DNA of 64,000 nucleotides from Cyclobacteriaceae bacterium. Lineage in GTDB: Bacteria > Bacteroidota > Bacteroidia > Cytophagales > Cyclobacteriaceae. The stretch's first letter is position 1. Each line of letters begins with the position of its first letter. Location: NCBI GenBank assembly GCA_030584025.1, contig CP129487.1:62001-126000 (forward strand). The letters run 5' to 3'. The notes under the pieces are model-generated. The model had not been told where the DNA came from and did no database searches. It was given only the letters and a program-made list of their open reading frames with translations. The position numbers and the translations under genes are program-made. This document shows positions 1 through 8,985 of the stretch, piece after piece.

Positions 1-160
1 CAATGAGTTTTAATCCGTTGATGAAAATCGTTCCCCAGGGTTTGATCCAGTTGTTGGTGAACTCAATCAATCCAAGTCCGTCAGCGCTCAAGCCCCAGAT
101 CATGCCCAGTGCCATGCCAATGAGAATTTTACCGTAAAGGGGAATACGTTTCAACTTCAT
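1..160 (-). CDS. DAACS-family dicarboxylate/amino acid:cation symporter, N-terminal part
   Basis: Only the first 53 codons are inside the window; the gene runs off the left edge. The protein begins MKLKRIPLYGKILIGM, with a basic start followed by a hydrophobic helix at about residues 9-27. Then comes NWIKPWGTIFINGLKLI, which resembles the region before the second helix of GltP/DctA-type symporters. That family imports dicarboxylates or acidic amino acids with sodium ions or protons across the inner membrane. The start is the ATG at 160-158. The assignment rests on recognising the N-terminus only, so the substrate is open. Confidence 0.75.
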   Translation of the reverse strand, partial: MKLKRIPLYGKILIGMALGMIWGLSADGLGLIEFTNNWIKPWGTIFINGLKLI

Positions 161-229
161 GGCCTAAAAATAAGAGTATTTACAAAAGATGCACCCCTTA
201 ATTTGTATTAATGGGCCATTGGCTAGACT

Positions 230-1651
230 TCACCAACTGCTGCTCGCACCACCACCACCCGAGTCACCACCACCCCAACTTCCTCCGCTGTCGCTTGATG
301 ATGATGAACTGCTGTCACTATCTGATGAAGAAGACATGACCAACATGGGAATGATGAATTTATCGATGTGGTGATGCCCGCAATGCAAACAGGTACGCTC
401 TTCTTCACCATATCCCTCAGCAGAGTAGGAGGCGCGTTCGATGGTTCGTCTGGCACCAAAGTGGTAAGTCATGAAACTGCACTTCGGGCAGGTAGTGAAT
501 TTTGAATTTTTATTTGGGTACCGAAGAATTTCAGTCGATCCGCAGGAGTTACATTTCCACACATCGTAATCAATTGTGCCTATTTTCTCTTCTGCTATTT
601 GTCCTTCTTTCAAAAACTCGTCTTCCTGCGCCTCTGAGAGTTTAGCCATTTTAGCGTTGCATTTTCTGCATGTGCGCGGATGATCCCTGAAACTATTACG
701 TTTGCTACGAAACAGTTGGTACACAAAAATCATGGGTAAAGGAAAAAATATGGCCATCAATAACCAGTATGTCTTCTGCCCGTTCATAAAGTTATAGGCA
801 TCCTGTTGCTGGCCCCTGACTACAAAGTTTTTTCCTTTAGATGAAACTCGTGCAAATCGTTCAATAAACCAGATTACAATTAAAGCGTAAAACACTACGG
901 GAAACCAAATAAGCGGCCATTTAAAATTGTAAGCTAAAAAAAACAGCAACAGGGGTAGAGCTAGATAAAGAAGCAACCAACGTGGTAGTGAAATTGTCAC
1001 TTTCTGAACTTCATATTCATTTGCTTGTTTGAATTTTCCTGACATGGCGATCATCAGTAAGTATACGAGCGCGACCACGCTATACAAAGCGACAAACACG
1101 ATATACGCGTAGTGATCTTGCGAGGTGTCACGCGCAAATAACTCTTCGATGGCTTCCGGTTTGGAAAGAATGGAAACTGTGGCCTCAATACCGCGAAGCA
1201 TACCAGTATTGTAATCACCTTCCCTGAAATGGGGCACCATGAACCGCTGTTGAATGCGCTTGCAGGTAGCATCGGGCAAAACGCCCTCAACCCCGTAACC
1301 GGTATGAAACCGGATGGTGCGCTGATCCATGATAAACAGAATCAACAGTCCATTGTCGTTACTCGCTTGCCCGATTCCCCAATGGCGGAAAAGGCGTTGC
1401 GCAAAATCAACATGATCTTCTTCGCCAATGGAAGGAAGCATGACAACGGCAACCTGTGCCGTAGCGGCTCTTTCCAGATCGCCCAGCAATTGATTGATGC
1501 GGCTTACTGTGGTGTCGTGTAGAATTTTTGTTAAGTCACTGACATAACTGTTATTAATCAGCTTGGTGTTGGGTACGGTTTCAACCGTATACACCTGGGC
1601 ATGCACCGACAGCGAAACGCATATCAGTACCAGGAGTAAAATTTTTTTCAT
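230..1651 (-). CDS. TPM-domain membrane protein with zinc-ribbon-like CxxC motifs and Ser/Gly-rich tail
   Basis: A 473-residue protein with a signal peptide at residues 1-19 (ending VHAQ) and a TPM domain (TLP18.3/Psb32/MOLO-1 family) at about 25-165. Hydrophobic helices lie near 181-203, 224-263 and 296-313. The part after the last helix carries four CxxC pairs (CRKC 338, CNSC 367, CPKC 388, CLHC 421), which look like two zinc-binding knuckles. The protein ends in a run of serine, aspartate and glycine finishing GGGGASSSW. Gly-rich tails ending this way are common in TPM proteins of the YgcG type. Its start codon directly follows the aroC stop with no spacer, so the two are probably translationally coupled. 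TPM proteins are linked to membrane-complex maintenance; the exact role here is unknown. Confidence 0.8.
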   Translation of the reverse strand: MKKILLLVLICVSLSVHAQVYTVETVPNTKLINNSYVSDLTKILHDTTVSRINQLLGDLERAATAQVAVVMLPSIGEEDHVDFAQRLFRHWGIGQASNDNGLLILFIMDQRTIRFHTGYGVEGVLPDATCKRIQQRFMVPHFREGDYNTGMLRGIEATVSILSKPEAIEELFARDTSQDHYAYIVFVALYSVVALVYLLMIAMSGKFKQANEYEVQKVTISLPRWLLLYLALPLLLFFLAYNFKWPLIWFPVVFYALIVIWFIERFARVSSKGKNFVVRGQQQDAYNFMNGQKTYWLLMAIFFPLPMIFVYQLFRSKRNSFRDHPRTCRKCNAKMAKLSEAQEDEFLKEGQIAEEKIGTIDYDVWKCNSCGSTEILRYPNKNSKFTTCPKCSFMTYHFGARRTIERASYSAEGYGEEERTCLHCGHHHIDKFIIPMLVMSSSSDSDSSSSSSSDSGGSWGGGDSGGGGASSSW

Positions 1652-2722
1652 TTATATCCGCGAAACTTTTGCGCGCAGCAGAAAATCGGCCAGCACCAAG
1701 GCGGCCATGGCTTCAACAATCGGTACAGCGCGCGGCACCACACACGGGTCATGTCGTCCCTTGCCGCTCACCGATACTTCGTTTCCTTCTTTATCTACAC
1801 TTTGTTGATCTTGCATAATGGTGGCCACCGGCTTAAAGGCCACGTTAAAATAAATATCTTCACCGTTACTGATGCCGCCCTGTACACCGCCTGAGTGATT
1901 TGTTTTGGTTCTGATCTTGCCGCCTTCGTTTACAAATTCATCGTTGTGTTGTGAGCCTGTTAACGTTGTTCCTTCAAAACCACTTCCGTACTCGAAACCT
2001 TTCACCGCATTGATGCTCAGCATGGCTTTGCCAAGCTCGGCATGAAGTTTATCGAACACGGGTTCGCCTAATCCAACCGGAGTGTTTTTGATTACGCAGG
2101 TTACCACACCACCAATGGTATCGCGGTTCAAACGGGTTTCATCAATCAGCGCAATCATTTTTTCGGCTGTAGCCGGATCAGGACAACGAACGATGTTATC
2201 TTCTGTTTTGGAAAGATCAAGTTGTGTGTAGAAAGGTGCCTGGATAGTGCCAACCTTCGAAACGTAAGCCTGAATATCAATGGATTTTTTTCTCAGTAAT
2301 AATTTGGCGATAGCGCCTGCGGCTACGCGAGCGGCTGTTTCGCGTGCTGAACTTCTTCCGCCACCCCGGTAGTCGCGTAAACCGTATTTTGTCTCGTACG
2401 TGTAATCGGCATGTGACGGCCGAAAGGTATTTTCAAGATGGCTGTAATCTTTGCTGCGCTGATCCTGATTTTCGATGACCAGCGCAATTGGCGCTCCGGT
2501 AGTTTTTCCCTCAAAAACACCGCTGAGAATTTTGAATGTATCAGCTTCTTTACGTTGCGTGGTTATTTTCGACTGGCCGGGTTTTCTGCGATCCAGTTCT
2601 GATTGGATAAACGCTTCATCGATGTCAAGACTGGCCGGGCATCCGTCAATAGTCACGCCAATCGCGGGGCCGTGCGATTCGCCAAATGTAGTGATCCGAA
2701 AAAGTTTACCGTAAGTATTCAT
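1652..2722 (-). CDS. aroC: chorismate synthase
   Basis: Chorismate synthase converts 5-enolpyruvylshikimate 3-phosphate to chorismate with reduced FMN, the last common step of aromatic amino acid synthesis. The protein begins [19 protein letters not shown], the hallmark N-terminus. It also has the signature [18 protein letters not shown] near residues 100-118 and the RHDPC motif near the C-terminus. The length of 356 residues is normal. An in-frame TTG 15 bases upstream would add five residues, but the ATG at 2722 gives the conserved start. The stop abuts the start of the downstream TPM gene. Confidence 0.97.
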   Translation of the reverse strand: MNTYGKLFRITTFGESHGPAIGVTIDGCPASLDIDEAFIQSELDRRKPGQSKITTQRKEADTFKILSGVFEGKTTGAPIALVIENQDQRSKDYSHLENTFRPSHADYTYETKYGLRDYRGGGRSSARETAARVAAGAIAKLLLRKKSIDIQAYVSKVGTIQAPFYTQLDLSKTEDNIVRCPDPATAEKMIALIDETRLNRDTIGGVVTCVIKNTPVGLGEPVFDKLHAELGKAMLSINAVKGFEYGSGFEGTTLTGSQHNDEFVNEGGKIRTKTNHSGGVQGGISNGEDIYFNVAFKPVATIMQDQQSVDKEGNEVSVSGKGRHDPCVVPRAVPIVEAMAALVLADFLLRAKVSRI

Positions 2723-2769
2723 GCATTCAAAAATCAATATGAATAATCCGCTCCAATCCTAAATGCTTT

Positions 2770-2884
2770 CGTCATTGTGAGCCAGCCTGCGGTAAGCAGG
2801 CGCTAGCGAAGCAATCCCAATTTCAATGTTGAGAATGAGATTGCTTCAGCCTCCCGATCGTTATCGGGATCCCTCGCAATGACG
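2770..2884. repeat. palindromic intergenic repeat (REP/MITE-like), about 115 bp
   Basis: The outer arms CGTCATTGTGAG (2770-2781) and CTCGCAATGACG (2873-2884) are inverted repeats with one mismatch. Inside them GAAGCAATC (2808-2816) pairs with GATTGCTTC (2839-2847). The segment CCCGATCGTTATCGGG (about 2853-2868) is a further small hairpin. The element lies between the batD stop and the aroC start and codes for nothing. Elements with CGTCATTGCGAG ends are, from memory, scattered in many Bacteroidota and other genomes. No second copy is visible in this window. Confidence 0.75.
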
Positions 2885-2987
2885 GTTAATCTATTACTTT
2901 CGGCCTGATCGGATACTCACAAAAATCAATATTCAAAATTTATTGGAAGGGTTCAAAGTTTTAAGACTTTGAATGTTGAATTTTGAA

Positions 2988-4436
2988 TTATTTCTTGAAC
3001 ACAAGGTAAGCCGATCCGGCCAACATCACCAAAATAAGACTATTCAATAAAATTGTAAGCCAGCGATTATCTCCCGTGGCGCGGAGGGTGTTGTCAGCCA
3101 TATTGATGCGATCGTAGAAAGAACCTCCATCAACGGATTCAATTACTTCATTTTTCAAGCTTTCACCTTCCACCACCACAGAAGCGGTTGCTTTCAGTGT
3201 ATCGTATGTTGCCTTTACGGGATTGAAGAAAATCCATTGAAAATCATCGGCCAGTTTAAATTCGCCTGGTTCTTTGGGGATAATAAAGTAACTGAACGAT
3301 TTGCTTCCCATTACCCGGTTTGCATCGCGCCTGATGTTTTGTCGAACGTTGGGTTCGTAAAAATCAAAGTTGATCGTGTTTTTTACGTTCGGCTTTTCAA
3401 TGGATGAAATATTTCCTTCTCCGTAAATGATAAAATCGTACGAGAAACTTTTTCCGGTCTGCAAAGCGGTTGAACTTATTTTTTCTTCCAACCGGTAATC
3501 GCCAACGGCCACTTGCTTGCTCAACGGATGTGGAGGCAGCTCTTTTACTTTCACCGTTTTTGGTTTCGAGTAAAATGTCTTCAAATCCTCCTGCCGGTTT
3601 TGCCCGAAGAAGGAAGGATTTTTTGCCACTTTATATTTTTTCATTTCCAGTGGAACGCTTGGGAACACAACCGGTTCAGTATTGATTGGATAAAAAGTTG
3701 CCTGATACATTTTGTATCGCGTGTACAGTTTTCCATTTAAGGTTATCCGTTCTCCTTCAATGTTTTCTATGTTGAAATTTTCTTCCCAACAATTGGCGGG
3801 TTTTAAATTTTTTAGAATCTCCGACATCTGTTTGCTGATGTCGTGCCAATACAGTGGTGCTTTGTTGTCTTCAGCAACATAAAATCCCAATACGGCATTC
3901 ACGCCTTCGCCAATATACACTTCATCTTTATTGGTGGTGAGCGCAAGAAAGGCATCTTCTTTAATGTCGATGTATTCGGTGGGTGGCGCACCATATACAT
4001 TGTCGCGTTCAAAAAAACTTCTGAACGGATCTACCTGGCGTTGTTGCGTAACGGGTGGGCCAACTTTCACTTTTTTTCCGGGTGAGGAGATCACCTGATC
4101 GTTCACTTTCATTTTAAAGGCCGGAACCGTTATCGTGCCTTGCCGTGACGGAAAGTACGACATGATGATACTTTGCGAGGAGGAAATCTGCCCGTTGATG
4201 ATACTGGTTTGCGAGGAGGTGGATTGCCCGGCTTTTGAGAATCCGTCAATATCCGGAAAGTTGTCAATGCTCTTCAATCGCTCGTTTTGAACCGAAACGG
4301 TTATGGTCCAGGCTTGGTTCTGACCGATTTCATCGGGCCCTAAGGTGATCTGAATATCCTGTCCGTAAGTGAACGTTGCGCTCAGCAGGGCTAATAGCAG
4401 GGTAAAAAGAACGATTATCGAAAAATCCGGCCTCAT
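2988..4436 (-). CDS. batD: BatD-family protein
   Basis: A 482-residue protein with an N-terminal signal peptide (about residues 1-26, ending TFTYGQ). It has the beta-rich BatD body, including the typical GFSKAGQSTSSQTSIINGQ region. One C-terminal membrane helix (about 460-479) is followed by a short FKK tail. BatD belongs to the Bacteroidota Bat (aerotolerance) group, whose partners BatA, BatB, BatC and BatE are not next to it here. The protein is expected to be anchored in the inner membrane facing the periplasm. The start is the ATG at 4436; an upstream in-frame start would add six residues ahead of the signal peptide. A TAGTTTTG promoter element lies about 30 bases upstream. Confidence 0.85.
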   Translation of the reverse strand: MRPDFSIIVLFTLLLALLSATFTYGQDIQITLGPDEIGQNQAWTITVSVQNERLKSIDNFPDIDGFSKAGQSTSSQTSIINGQISSSQSIIMSYFPSRQGTITVPAFKMKVNDQVISSPGKKVKVGPPVTQQRQVDPFRSFFERDNVYGAPPTEYIDIKEDAFLALTTNKDEVYIGEGVNAVLGFYVAEDNKAPLYWHDISKQMSEILKNLKPANCWEENFNIENIEGERITLNGKLYTRYKMYQATFYPINTEPVVFPSVPLEMKKYKVAKNPSFFGQNRQEDLKTFYSKPKTVKVKELPPHPLSKQVAVGDYRLEEKISSTALQTGKSFSYDFIIYGEGNISSIEKPNVKNTINFDFYEPNVRQNIRRDANRVMGSKSFSYFIIPKEPGEFKLADDFQWIFFNPVKATYDTLKATASVVVEGESLKNEVIESVDGGSFYDRINMADNTLRATGDNRWLTILLNSLILVMLAGSAYLVFKK

Positions 4437-4465
4437 ACTCAATCTCTGTACCAAAATGATCGTTA

Positions 4466-4473
4466 CAAAACTA
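4466..4473 (-). promoter_or_regulatory. -7 promoter element for batD
   Basis: On the reverse strand this reads TAGTTTTG, an exact match to the Bacteroidota -7 consensus TAnnTTTG, about 30 bases before the batD ATG. The -33 element is not clear. Confidence 0.5.
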
Positions 4474-4560
4474 AAAATGTTCTTTCAGTTCATTTAACTC
4501 CATGTTAAATTTAACTGTTGCAAGCATAACTAATTTTTTAACCGTTCATTACGTATTGCG

Positions 4561-4746
4561 ATGCTAAATTATGTCAAGAAAGTGCTCACCAAAGTGAGTT
4601 TTGACGCTCAGCTCTTTGAAAAGGAGCTGCGAAAGGCCATCAACCTGTTGATTGGCGATGACATCCGGGAGCTCAAACATTGGTGTTACGCCAGGTTTGG
4701 GAATCAGTACGAGGCGATCCTGAATCGCTGTTTTGTAGTAGCTTAA
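4561..4746 (+). CDS. conserved small protein of unknown function (61 aa)
   Basis: A 61-residue protein with no signal peptide or membrane helix, rich in charged residues. It has a central LIGDDIRELKHWCYARFGNQ segment and ends in LNRCF. It begins with ATG at 4561 and is followed 13 bases after its stop by a strong hairpin terminator, which supports it as a separate transcribed gene. Similar short proteins occur, to my recollection, in related Cytophagales. I do not know a function. The opposite strand is also open here, but that frame has no terminator behind it. Confidence 0.7.
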   Translation: MLNYVKKVLTKVSFDAQLFEKELRKAINLLIGDDIRELKHWCYARFGNQYEAILNRCFVVA

Positions 4747-4759
4747 ATTTTGTTTCATC

Positions 4760-4788
4760 AACCCCCTTGCCAAAACAAGGGGGTTTTA
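4760..4788 (+). terminator. intrinsic terminator after the 61-aa gene
   Basis: AACCCCCTTG (4760-4769) pairs perfectly with CAAGGGGGTT (4776-4785) around a six-base loop and is followed by further T residues. Confidence 0.85.
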
Positions 4789-4802
4789 ATTTATATTCAC
4801 GG

Positions 4803-5114
4803 GTGGTTTCAAAATTTCGTTTGCTATTCCGGTATTTTCCACCCGAAGCTATGTTCTGGACGGTAGCGTTGATCGCCCTGGCTTTTTATCAGCCCGCGGT
4901 TCAAAATCATTTTACGTTATGTCCGTTAAGTAACCTCGGTTTTGATTTTTGTCCTGGTTGTGGGTTGGGCAAATCAATTGCGTGGTTGTTTAAAGGAGAA
5001 ATTGTACAGTCGTGGCACGCACACCCGCTAGGAATATTCGCGGTTATTGTTTTAACTTATCGGATAATTTCACTTACCCTCAAATCAAACAAACCCTATG
5101 GCAAAAGTAACTGA
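4803..5114 (+). CDS. DUF2752 membrane protein
   Basis: A short membrane protein with the DUF2752 pattern: a helix (MFWTVALIALAFYQPAV), then LCPLSNLGFDFCPGCGLGK, then WHAHPLGIFAVIVLTYRI. The CPGCGLG motif is diagnostic. The start is uncertain. The frame is open from 4680, but the region before 4790 contains the neighbouring gene's terminator. I prefer the GTG at 4803 (103 residues); the ATG at 4851 would remove the conserved residues just before the first helix. The last 17 bases overlap the following TM2-domain gene, so the two are probably co-translated. The function of the family is unknown. Confidence 0.75.
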   Translation: MVSKFRLLFRYFPPEAMFWTVALIALAFYQPAVQNHFTLCPLSNLGFDFCPGCGLGKSIAWLFKGEIVQSWHAHPLGIFAVIVLTYRIISLTLKSNKPYGKSN

Positions 5115-5442
5115 TGTACTCCCTGAACTAACAGGCGAAGAGATGGTGTATGTTCAAAATCTGTTAAAAGATTGGGATGATGAAAAGGCAAGAAGCTTTG
5201 CAAATATTTATCGTACACGGAGAAAGGATCCTCAAGTGATTTTAATTACAGCCTTGCTCGGGCTAATTATTGTTGCCGGTGTACATCGCTTTTTACTTGG
5301 ACAGATTGGCATGGGTTTACTTTATCTCTTCACGGGTGGACTGTGTTTAATCGGAACAATTATTGATTTGGTTAATCACCAGAAGTTGGCCTTCGAGTTT
5401 AATCAGAAGGTGGCAGAAGAAGTGGCTACCATTATGAAGTAG
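5098..5442 (+). CDS. TM2-domain membrane protein
   Basis: A 114-residue protein with a charged cytoplasmic N-terminal half (about residues 1-45). The TM2 domain follows: two hydrophobic helices (about 48-65 and 72-92) with the typical GVHRFLLGQIGMGLLYLFTGG turn between them. TM2 proteins are small membrane proteins of unknown molecular role. It overlaps the upstream DUF2752 gene by 17 bases and forms an operon with it. Its stop codon directly abuts the stop codon of the converging DUF559-QueG gene. Confidence 0.85.
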   Translation: MAKVTDVLPELTGEEMVYVQNLLKDWDDEKARSFANIYRTRRKDPQVILITALLGLIIVAGVHRFLLGQIGMGLLYLFTGGLCLIGTIIDLVNHQKLAFEFNQKVAEEVATIMK

Positions 5443-6798
5443 TTATTTTGCTACAAACTCTATATTTCTTTTCAATCCTGTAAAGCCGGTGCGCTTCACA
5501 GCAGATTTCTTAAAGACTTTTCGAAAAACTTCTTCGGTGATTTCTTTCCAGTCGTTTTGCGATAGGTGCTCAAGATCGGGGTGAGGCTGAAAGCGCGGTT
5601 CATTATGCGGTTGTGAAAAGCGATTCCACGGGCACACATCCTGGCAGATGTCGCACCCAAAAATCCAGTTTTCGAATTTTCCTTTTACTTCGTTGGGTAT
5701 TTCTTCTTTCAATTCAATGGTGAAGTACGAAATACATTTGCTTCCATCTACCACGTAGGGTTGCGGAATGGCATCGGTAGGGCACGCATCCATACAGGCA
5801 GTGCAGGTGCCGCAATAATCTTTAATGGGGCCATCGTATTCCAGTTCCAGGTCAAGAATGATTTCGGCCAAAAAGAAAAAACTGCCCAAAGAGCGATTCA
5901 GCAACAAAGAATTTTTTCCGATCCATCCCAACCCGGATTTTTTTGCCCACGCGCGTTCCATCACCGGTGCTGAGTCTACAAATACGCGACCGTTCACCTC
6001 ACCAATTTCATCCTGAATACGCTGGAAAAAATCTTTGAGTTTATCTTTGATTACGAAGTGATAATCCTCACCATACGCATACTTGGCAATTTTAAGGTTA
6101 TCGGGTTGCGCTAAATCTTTTTTTGGGTAGTAATTATACACCAGGCTGATCACCGATTTTGCGCCAGGTACCAGTTTGGTTGGATCAAGCCGCTTGTCGA
6201 AATGGTTTTCAAGGTACTGCATCTTACCCTGGTAGCCGCGTTTAAGCCAGGCTTCAAGTTTTGGAGCCTCTTCTTCCAGAAATTCAGCTTTGGAAATGCC
6301 ACAAAATGAAAAGCCCAGTTGTGCTGCGGTAGACTTAATGAATGATGTGTAGTGTTTTACACCCCCCCGGCCCCCCTCGAGGGGGGGATTGGGTATGTGC
6401 CCCCCTTTAGGGGGGATAGGGGGGTGTAAAACGTTTTCTTTAATCCACTTTGATATTTCAGCAACAACTTTTTCAGTTTGATTTCTAACGAACAAATCAT
6501 CAAACCTCAGGAAGGTAACACCGTGCTCTTCAATTCGGGATTGCCTTACCTGATCTCTCTTTTGCGCTTCACTTGTTGAATGGCTTGCACCATCAACTTC
6601 AATAACCAGTTGAAGTTCATGACAATAAAAATCAACGATGTAGTCGAGTAATGGAACTTGTCGGTGAAATTGATAGCCTAAAATTTTTCTTCTTCTGATT
6701 TCCTGCCACAGAGTAGTTTCAGAGATTGTGCTTTCCTTACGAAGCTTGCGTGCTTTCTCTTTTAAATCTTTTCTGTAAGGGATTAATTTATTTTTCAC
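5443..6798 (-). CDS. queG: fusion of DUF559 (Vsr-like nuclease) domain to epoxyqueuosine reductase QueG
   Basis: One open frame of 451 residues holds two unrelated domains. Residues 1-123 form a DUF559 domain, with candidate catalytic residues in IVDFYCHE (D56) and VIEVDGASH (E67, D69). DUF559 is related to very-short-patch-repair endonucleases. Residues 125-147 are a Pro/Gly-rich linker encoded by a GC-rich palindromic element. From about residue 148 the protein is QueG, with FCGISKAEF, the cluster motif [16 protein letters not shown] and a second motif [13 protein letters not shown]. QueG reduces epoxyqueuosine to queuosine in tRNA using cobalamin and two 4Fe-4S clusters. The QueG part (about 304 residues) lacks its own methionine start before LGFSFCG, so it seems to depend on the upstream frame. 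The gene may make a genuine fusion protein, or it may be a displaced queG behind an inserted DUF559 gene. Confidence 0.85.
   Translation of the reverse strand: MKNKLIPYRKDLKEKARKLRKESTISETTLWQEIRRRKILGYQFHRQVPLLDYIVDFYCHELQLVIEVDGASHSTSEAQKRDQVRQSRIEEHGVTFLRFDDLFVRNQTEKVVAEISKWIKENVLHPPIPPKGGHIPNPPLEGGRGGVKHYTSFIKSTAAQLGFSFCGISKAEFLEEEAPKLEAWLKRGYQGKMQYLENHFDKRLDPTKLVPGAKSVISLVYNYYPKKDLAQPDNLKIAKYAYGEDYHFVIKDKLKDFFQRIQDEIGEVNGRVFVDSAPVMERAWAKKSGLGWIGKNSLLLNRSLGSFFFLAEIILDLELEYDGPIKDYCGTCTACMDACPTDAIPQPYVVDGSKCISYFTIELKEEIPNEVKGKFENWIFGCDICQDVCPWNRFSQPHNEPRFQPHPDLEHLSQNDWKEITEEVFRKVFKKSAVKRTGFTGLKRNIEFVAK
6354..6432. repeat. GC-rich palindromic element inside the DUF559-queG frame
   Basis: The 14-base arms GTTTTACACCCCCC (6354-6367) and GGGGGGTGTAAAAC (6419-6432) are a perfect inverted repeat. 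Between them lie two further palindromes, CCCCCCTCGAGGGGGG (6371-6386) and CCCCCCTTTAGGGGGG (6400-6415). The whole 79-base element is read in frame as the Pro/Gly linker between the DUF559 and QueG domains. It looks like a small repeat element rather than evolved linker sequence. Confidence 0.8.
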
Positions 6799-6824
6799 GA
6801 GTCACAAGTGCTAGACGAAAAAGA

Positions 6825-7856
6825 CTAGTCGAATAAACCCGGCCGCTTACTTTGCGGTGGAACGATTTTTAAATGAAGATAAGCCAGTTCAGTGGCCTCT
6901 CGTCCGCGTGATGTTCGTTTGATATATCCTTCCTGAATCAGAAATGGTTCGTACACCTCTTCTATCGTTTCGGCCTCTTCGCCAACAGCAGTAGCAATCG
7001 TGGAAATCCCCACTGGCCCGCCTTTAAACTTTTCAATGATGGTAAGCAGAATGCGGTTATCCATATCATCCAGCCCGTGTTCATCTACATCAAGTGCATT
7101 CAGGGCCAGTTGCGCAATGGCAAGCGTTATCGTTCCGTCACCTTTTATCTGGGCAAAGTCGCGTGTTCTGCGCAACAGGTTGTTGGCAATACGCGGAGTA
7201 CCACGGCTTCTCCTGGCAATTTCAAAAGCAGCTTCTGTATCAATAGGTGTATTTAAGATTGAAGCAGAGCGATTGATGATTTTCTGGAGCAGCGTTGAAT
7301 CGTAGTATTCCAATCGTGCGTTAATACCAAAGCGCGCCCGGAGTGGCGAAGTTAATAGTCCGGCACGCGTGGTGGCGCCAATCAGTGTAAAGGGATTCAA
7401 CCCGATCTGAATTGAGCGAGCATTCGGACCTGTATCCAGCATAATATCGATTTTGAAATCCTCCATGGCAGAATACAAGTATTCCTCCACAATCGGATTC
7501 AGCCGGTGAATCTCATCGATAAAAAGCACATCGTTTGTTTCAAGGTTGGTAAGCAAACCCGCCAGATCGCTCGGCTTGTCCAGTACCGGGCCGGAAGTGA
7601 TTTTGATGTTCGTTTCCAGTTCGTTGGCAATGATGTACGACAAGGTAGTTTTGCCCAACCCCGGAGGTCCGTGCAGTAATACATGATCCAATGATTCGTT
7701 CCGTTGACGGGCAGCTTCTACGAATATTTTGATGTTGTCAACAACCTTTTGTTGCCCCGTAAAATCATGGAAAGAGAGCGGCCTGAGCGCCTTTTCGATT
7801 TCTTTTTCGGCAGCTGTCTGGTTATCCGAATCTCCCTGCAAATAGTCCTCGCGCAT
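6825..7856 (-). CDS. ruvB: Holliday junction branch migration helicase RuvB
   Basis: RuvB is the AAA+ motor that, with RuvA, drives branch migration of Holliday junctions during recombination repair. The protein shows Walker [10 protein letters not shown], Walker [10 protein letters not shown], the sensor motif [18 protein letters not shown] and a C-terminal winged-helix region ending KRPGLFD. I chose the ATG at 7856 (MREDYLQG, 343 residues) because RuvB proteins of this group begin this way; an in-frame ATG at 7919 would add 21 unrelated residues. The fusion queG gene follows 26 bases downstream on the same strand and may be co-transcribed. Confidence 0.95.
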   Translation of the reverse strand: MREDYLQGDSDNQTAAEKEIEKALRPLSFHDFTGQQKVVDNIKIFVEAARQRNESLDHVLLHGPPGLGKTTLSYIIANELETNIKITSGPVLDKPSDLAGLLTNLETNDVLFIDEIHRLNPIVEEYLYSAMEDFKIDIMLDTGPNARSIQIGLNPFTLIGATTRAGLLTSPLRARFGINARLEYYDSTLLQKIINRSASILNTPIDTEAAFEIARRSRGTPRIANNLLRRTRDFAQIKGDGTITLAIAQLALNALDVDEHGLDDMDNRILLTIIEKFKGGPVGISTIATAVGEEAETIEEVYEPFLIQEGYIKRTSRGREATELAYLHLKIVPPQSKRPGLFD

Positions 7857-7958
7857 GTCGTGATGTTTCGCGAAGGTACTCAATTCGTGCGGATTTGTTT
7901 TAAAGCAACAGTGTTGCATTTAGACAATTTCTATAACTTGCGCTTCAATTTTCAACGA

Positions 7959-8981
7959 ATGAACAACCGCACCAAGAATATCATCTACAGCATTCTATTG
8001 ATCCTTACGGTGTATTCGGTTTACCTCTACCGGAAAAGCCAGCCGGTTCCCATTATGATTGAAGGGAAAACCATGGGAACATCTTATCACATTACGTATT
8101 TTGACGAACAGGGTCGCAATTTCAAGCCTTCTGTAGATTCGTTGCTAGAAGTTGTGAATCAGAGCATCAACACCTATTTGCCTGATTCGGAGATCACACA
8201 ATTCAATCAAGGAGATGGATTTAGGTTTTCACTCCCGTACTTTTTGCCGGTGCTTAAAAAGTCGCGCGAGGTTTTCAATGCTTCTTCCGGAGCATTTGAT
8301 CCTACTGTGATGCCACTGGTAAATGCTTGGGGTTTCGGCCCGGCTGAACCACTGAATCCGGATAACCTTCAGGTAGATTCCATTCGTGAGGTGGTGGGTT
8401 TTGAAAAGATTCAATTCAATGCGGATAGTGTGTGGAAAACAGATAGCCGTACACAACTTGATTTTGGTGGGATCGGGCAGGGTTATGGTGCTGATGTGAT
8501 TGCAGATTTTCTGAAAGTCAAGGGTATTGTTAATGCGTTTGTAGAAATTGGCGGAGAGGGCATGGCCTGTGGTATCAACCTGAAAACGAAAAAGCCTTGG
8601 GAGATCGGTATTTTAGATCCGGCTTCTACGCGCGAACATCTTTTTTTCAAAGCGTATGCTTCATTGAAAGATAAATCCTTTACCACATCGGGCAACTATT
8701 TCAATTATCGTGAAATAGACGGTAAAAAATATTCACACACCATTGATCCGGAAACGGGTTATCCTGCACGTAAAGAAATTCTGAGTGCTTCTGTTTTCGC
8801 GGTTGATGCCATTACAGCGGATGCGTGGGCCACAGCTTTTATGGTCATGGGGCATGAGCGTGCCATTGAAGTATTGAAAAGCCGTTCCGATATCGAAGGA
8901 TTTATCATTTATTCCAATGATCAGGGAGGAACAGACGTATTTTTATCAGAACCATTGAAAACCAGTATTAAACTCAAGTAA
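7959..8981 (+). CDS. apbE: FAD:protein FMN transferase ApbE
   Basis: A 340-residue protein with an N-terminal membrane anchor or signal (about residues 5-24). The ApbE domain begins at GKTMGTSYHITYF. ApbE uses FAD to attach FMN covalently to threonine or serine of flavoproteins such as NqrB, NqrC and RnfG. Supporting motifs are DFGGIGQGYGADVI, VEIGGEGMACG and the C-terminal ITADAWATAFMVMG with metal-binding residues. The start is the ATG at 7959; open frame continues upstream inside the ruvB antisense region and is not used. The ZIP transporter follows four bases after the stop. No flavinylated target is encoded nearby. Confidence 0.93.
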   Translation: MNNRTKNIIYSILLILTVYSVYLYRKSQPVPIMIEGKTMGTSYHITYFDEQGRNFKPSVDSLLEVVNQSINTYLPDSEITQFNQGDGFRFSLPYFLPVLKKSREVFNASSGAFDPTVMPLVNAWGFGPAEPLNPDNLQVDSIREVVGFEKIQFNADSVWKTDSRTQLDFGGIGQGYGADVIADFLKVKGIVNAFVEIGGEGMACGINLKTKKPWEIGILDPASTREHLFFKAYASLKDKSFTTSGNYFNYREIDGKKYSHTIDPETGYPARKEILSASVFAVDAITADAWATAFMVMGHERAIEVLKSRSDIEGFIIYSNDQGGTDVFLSEPLKTSIKLK

Positions 8982-8985
8982 TACA

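Noticed and set aside
230..335. Low-complexity tract as a microsatellite or CRISPR-like repeat
   Set aside because: It is the coding sequence for the Ser/Gly-rich tail of the TPM protein, with no spacer-repeat pattern.
4564..4773. 69-codon reverse frame opposite the 61-aa gene
   Set aside because: The forward gene has a terminator right behind it and a plausible conserved sequence; the reverse frame starts within that terminator.
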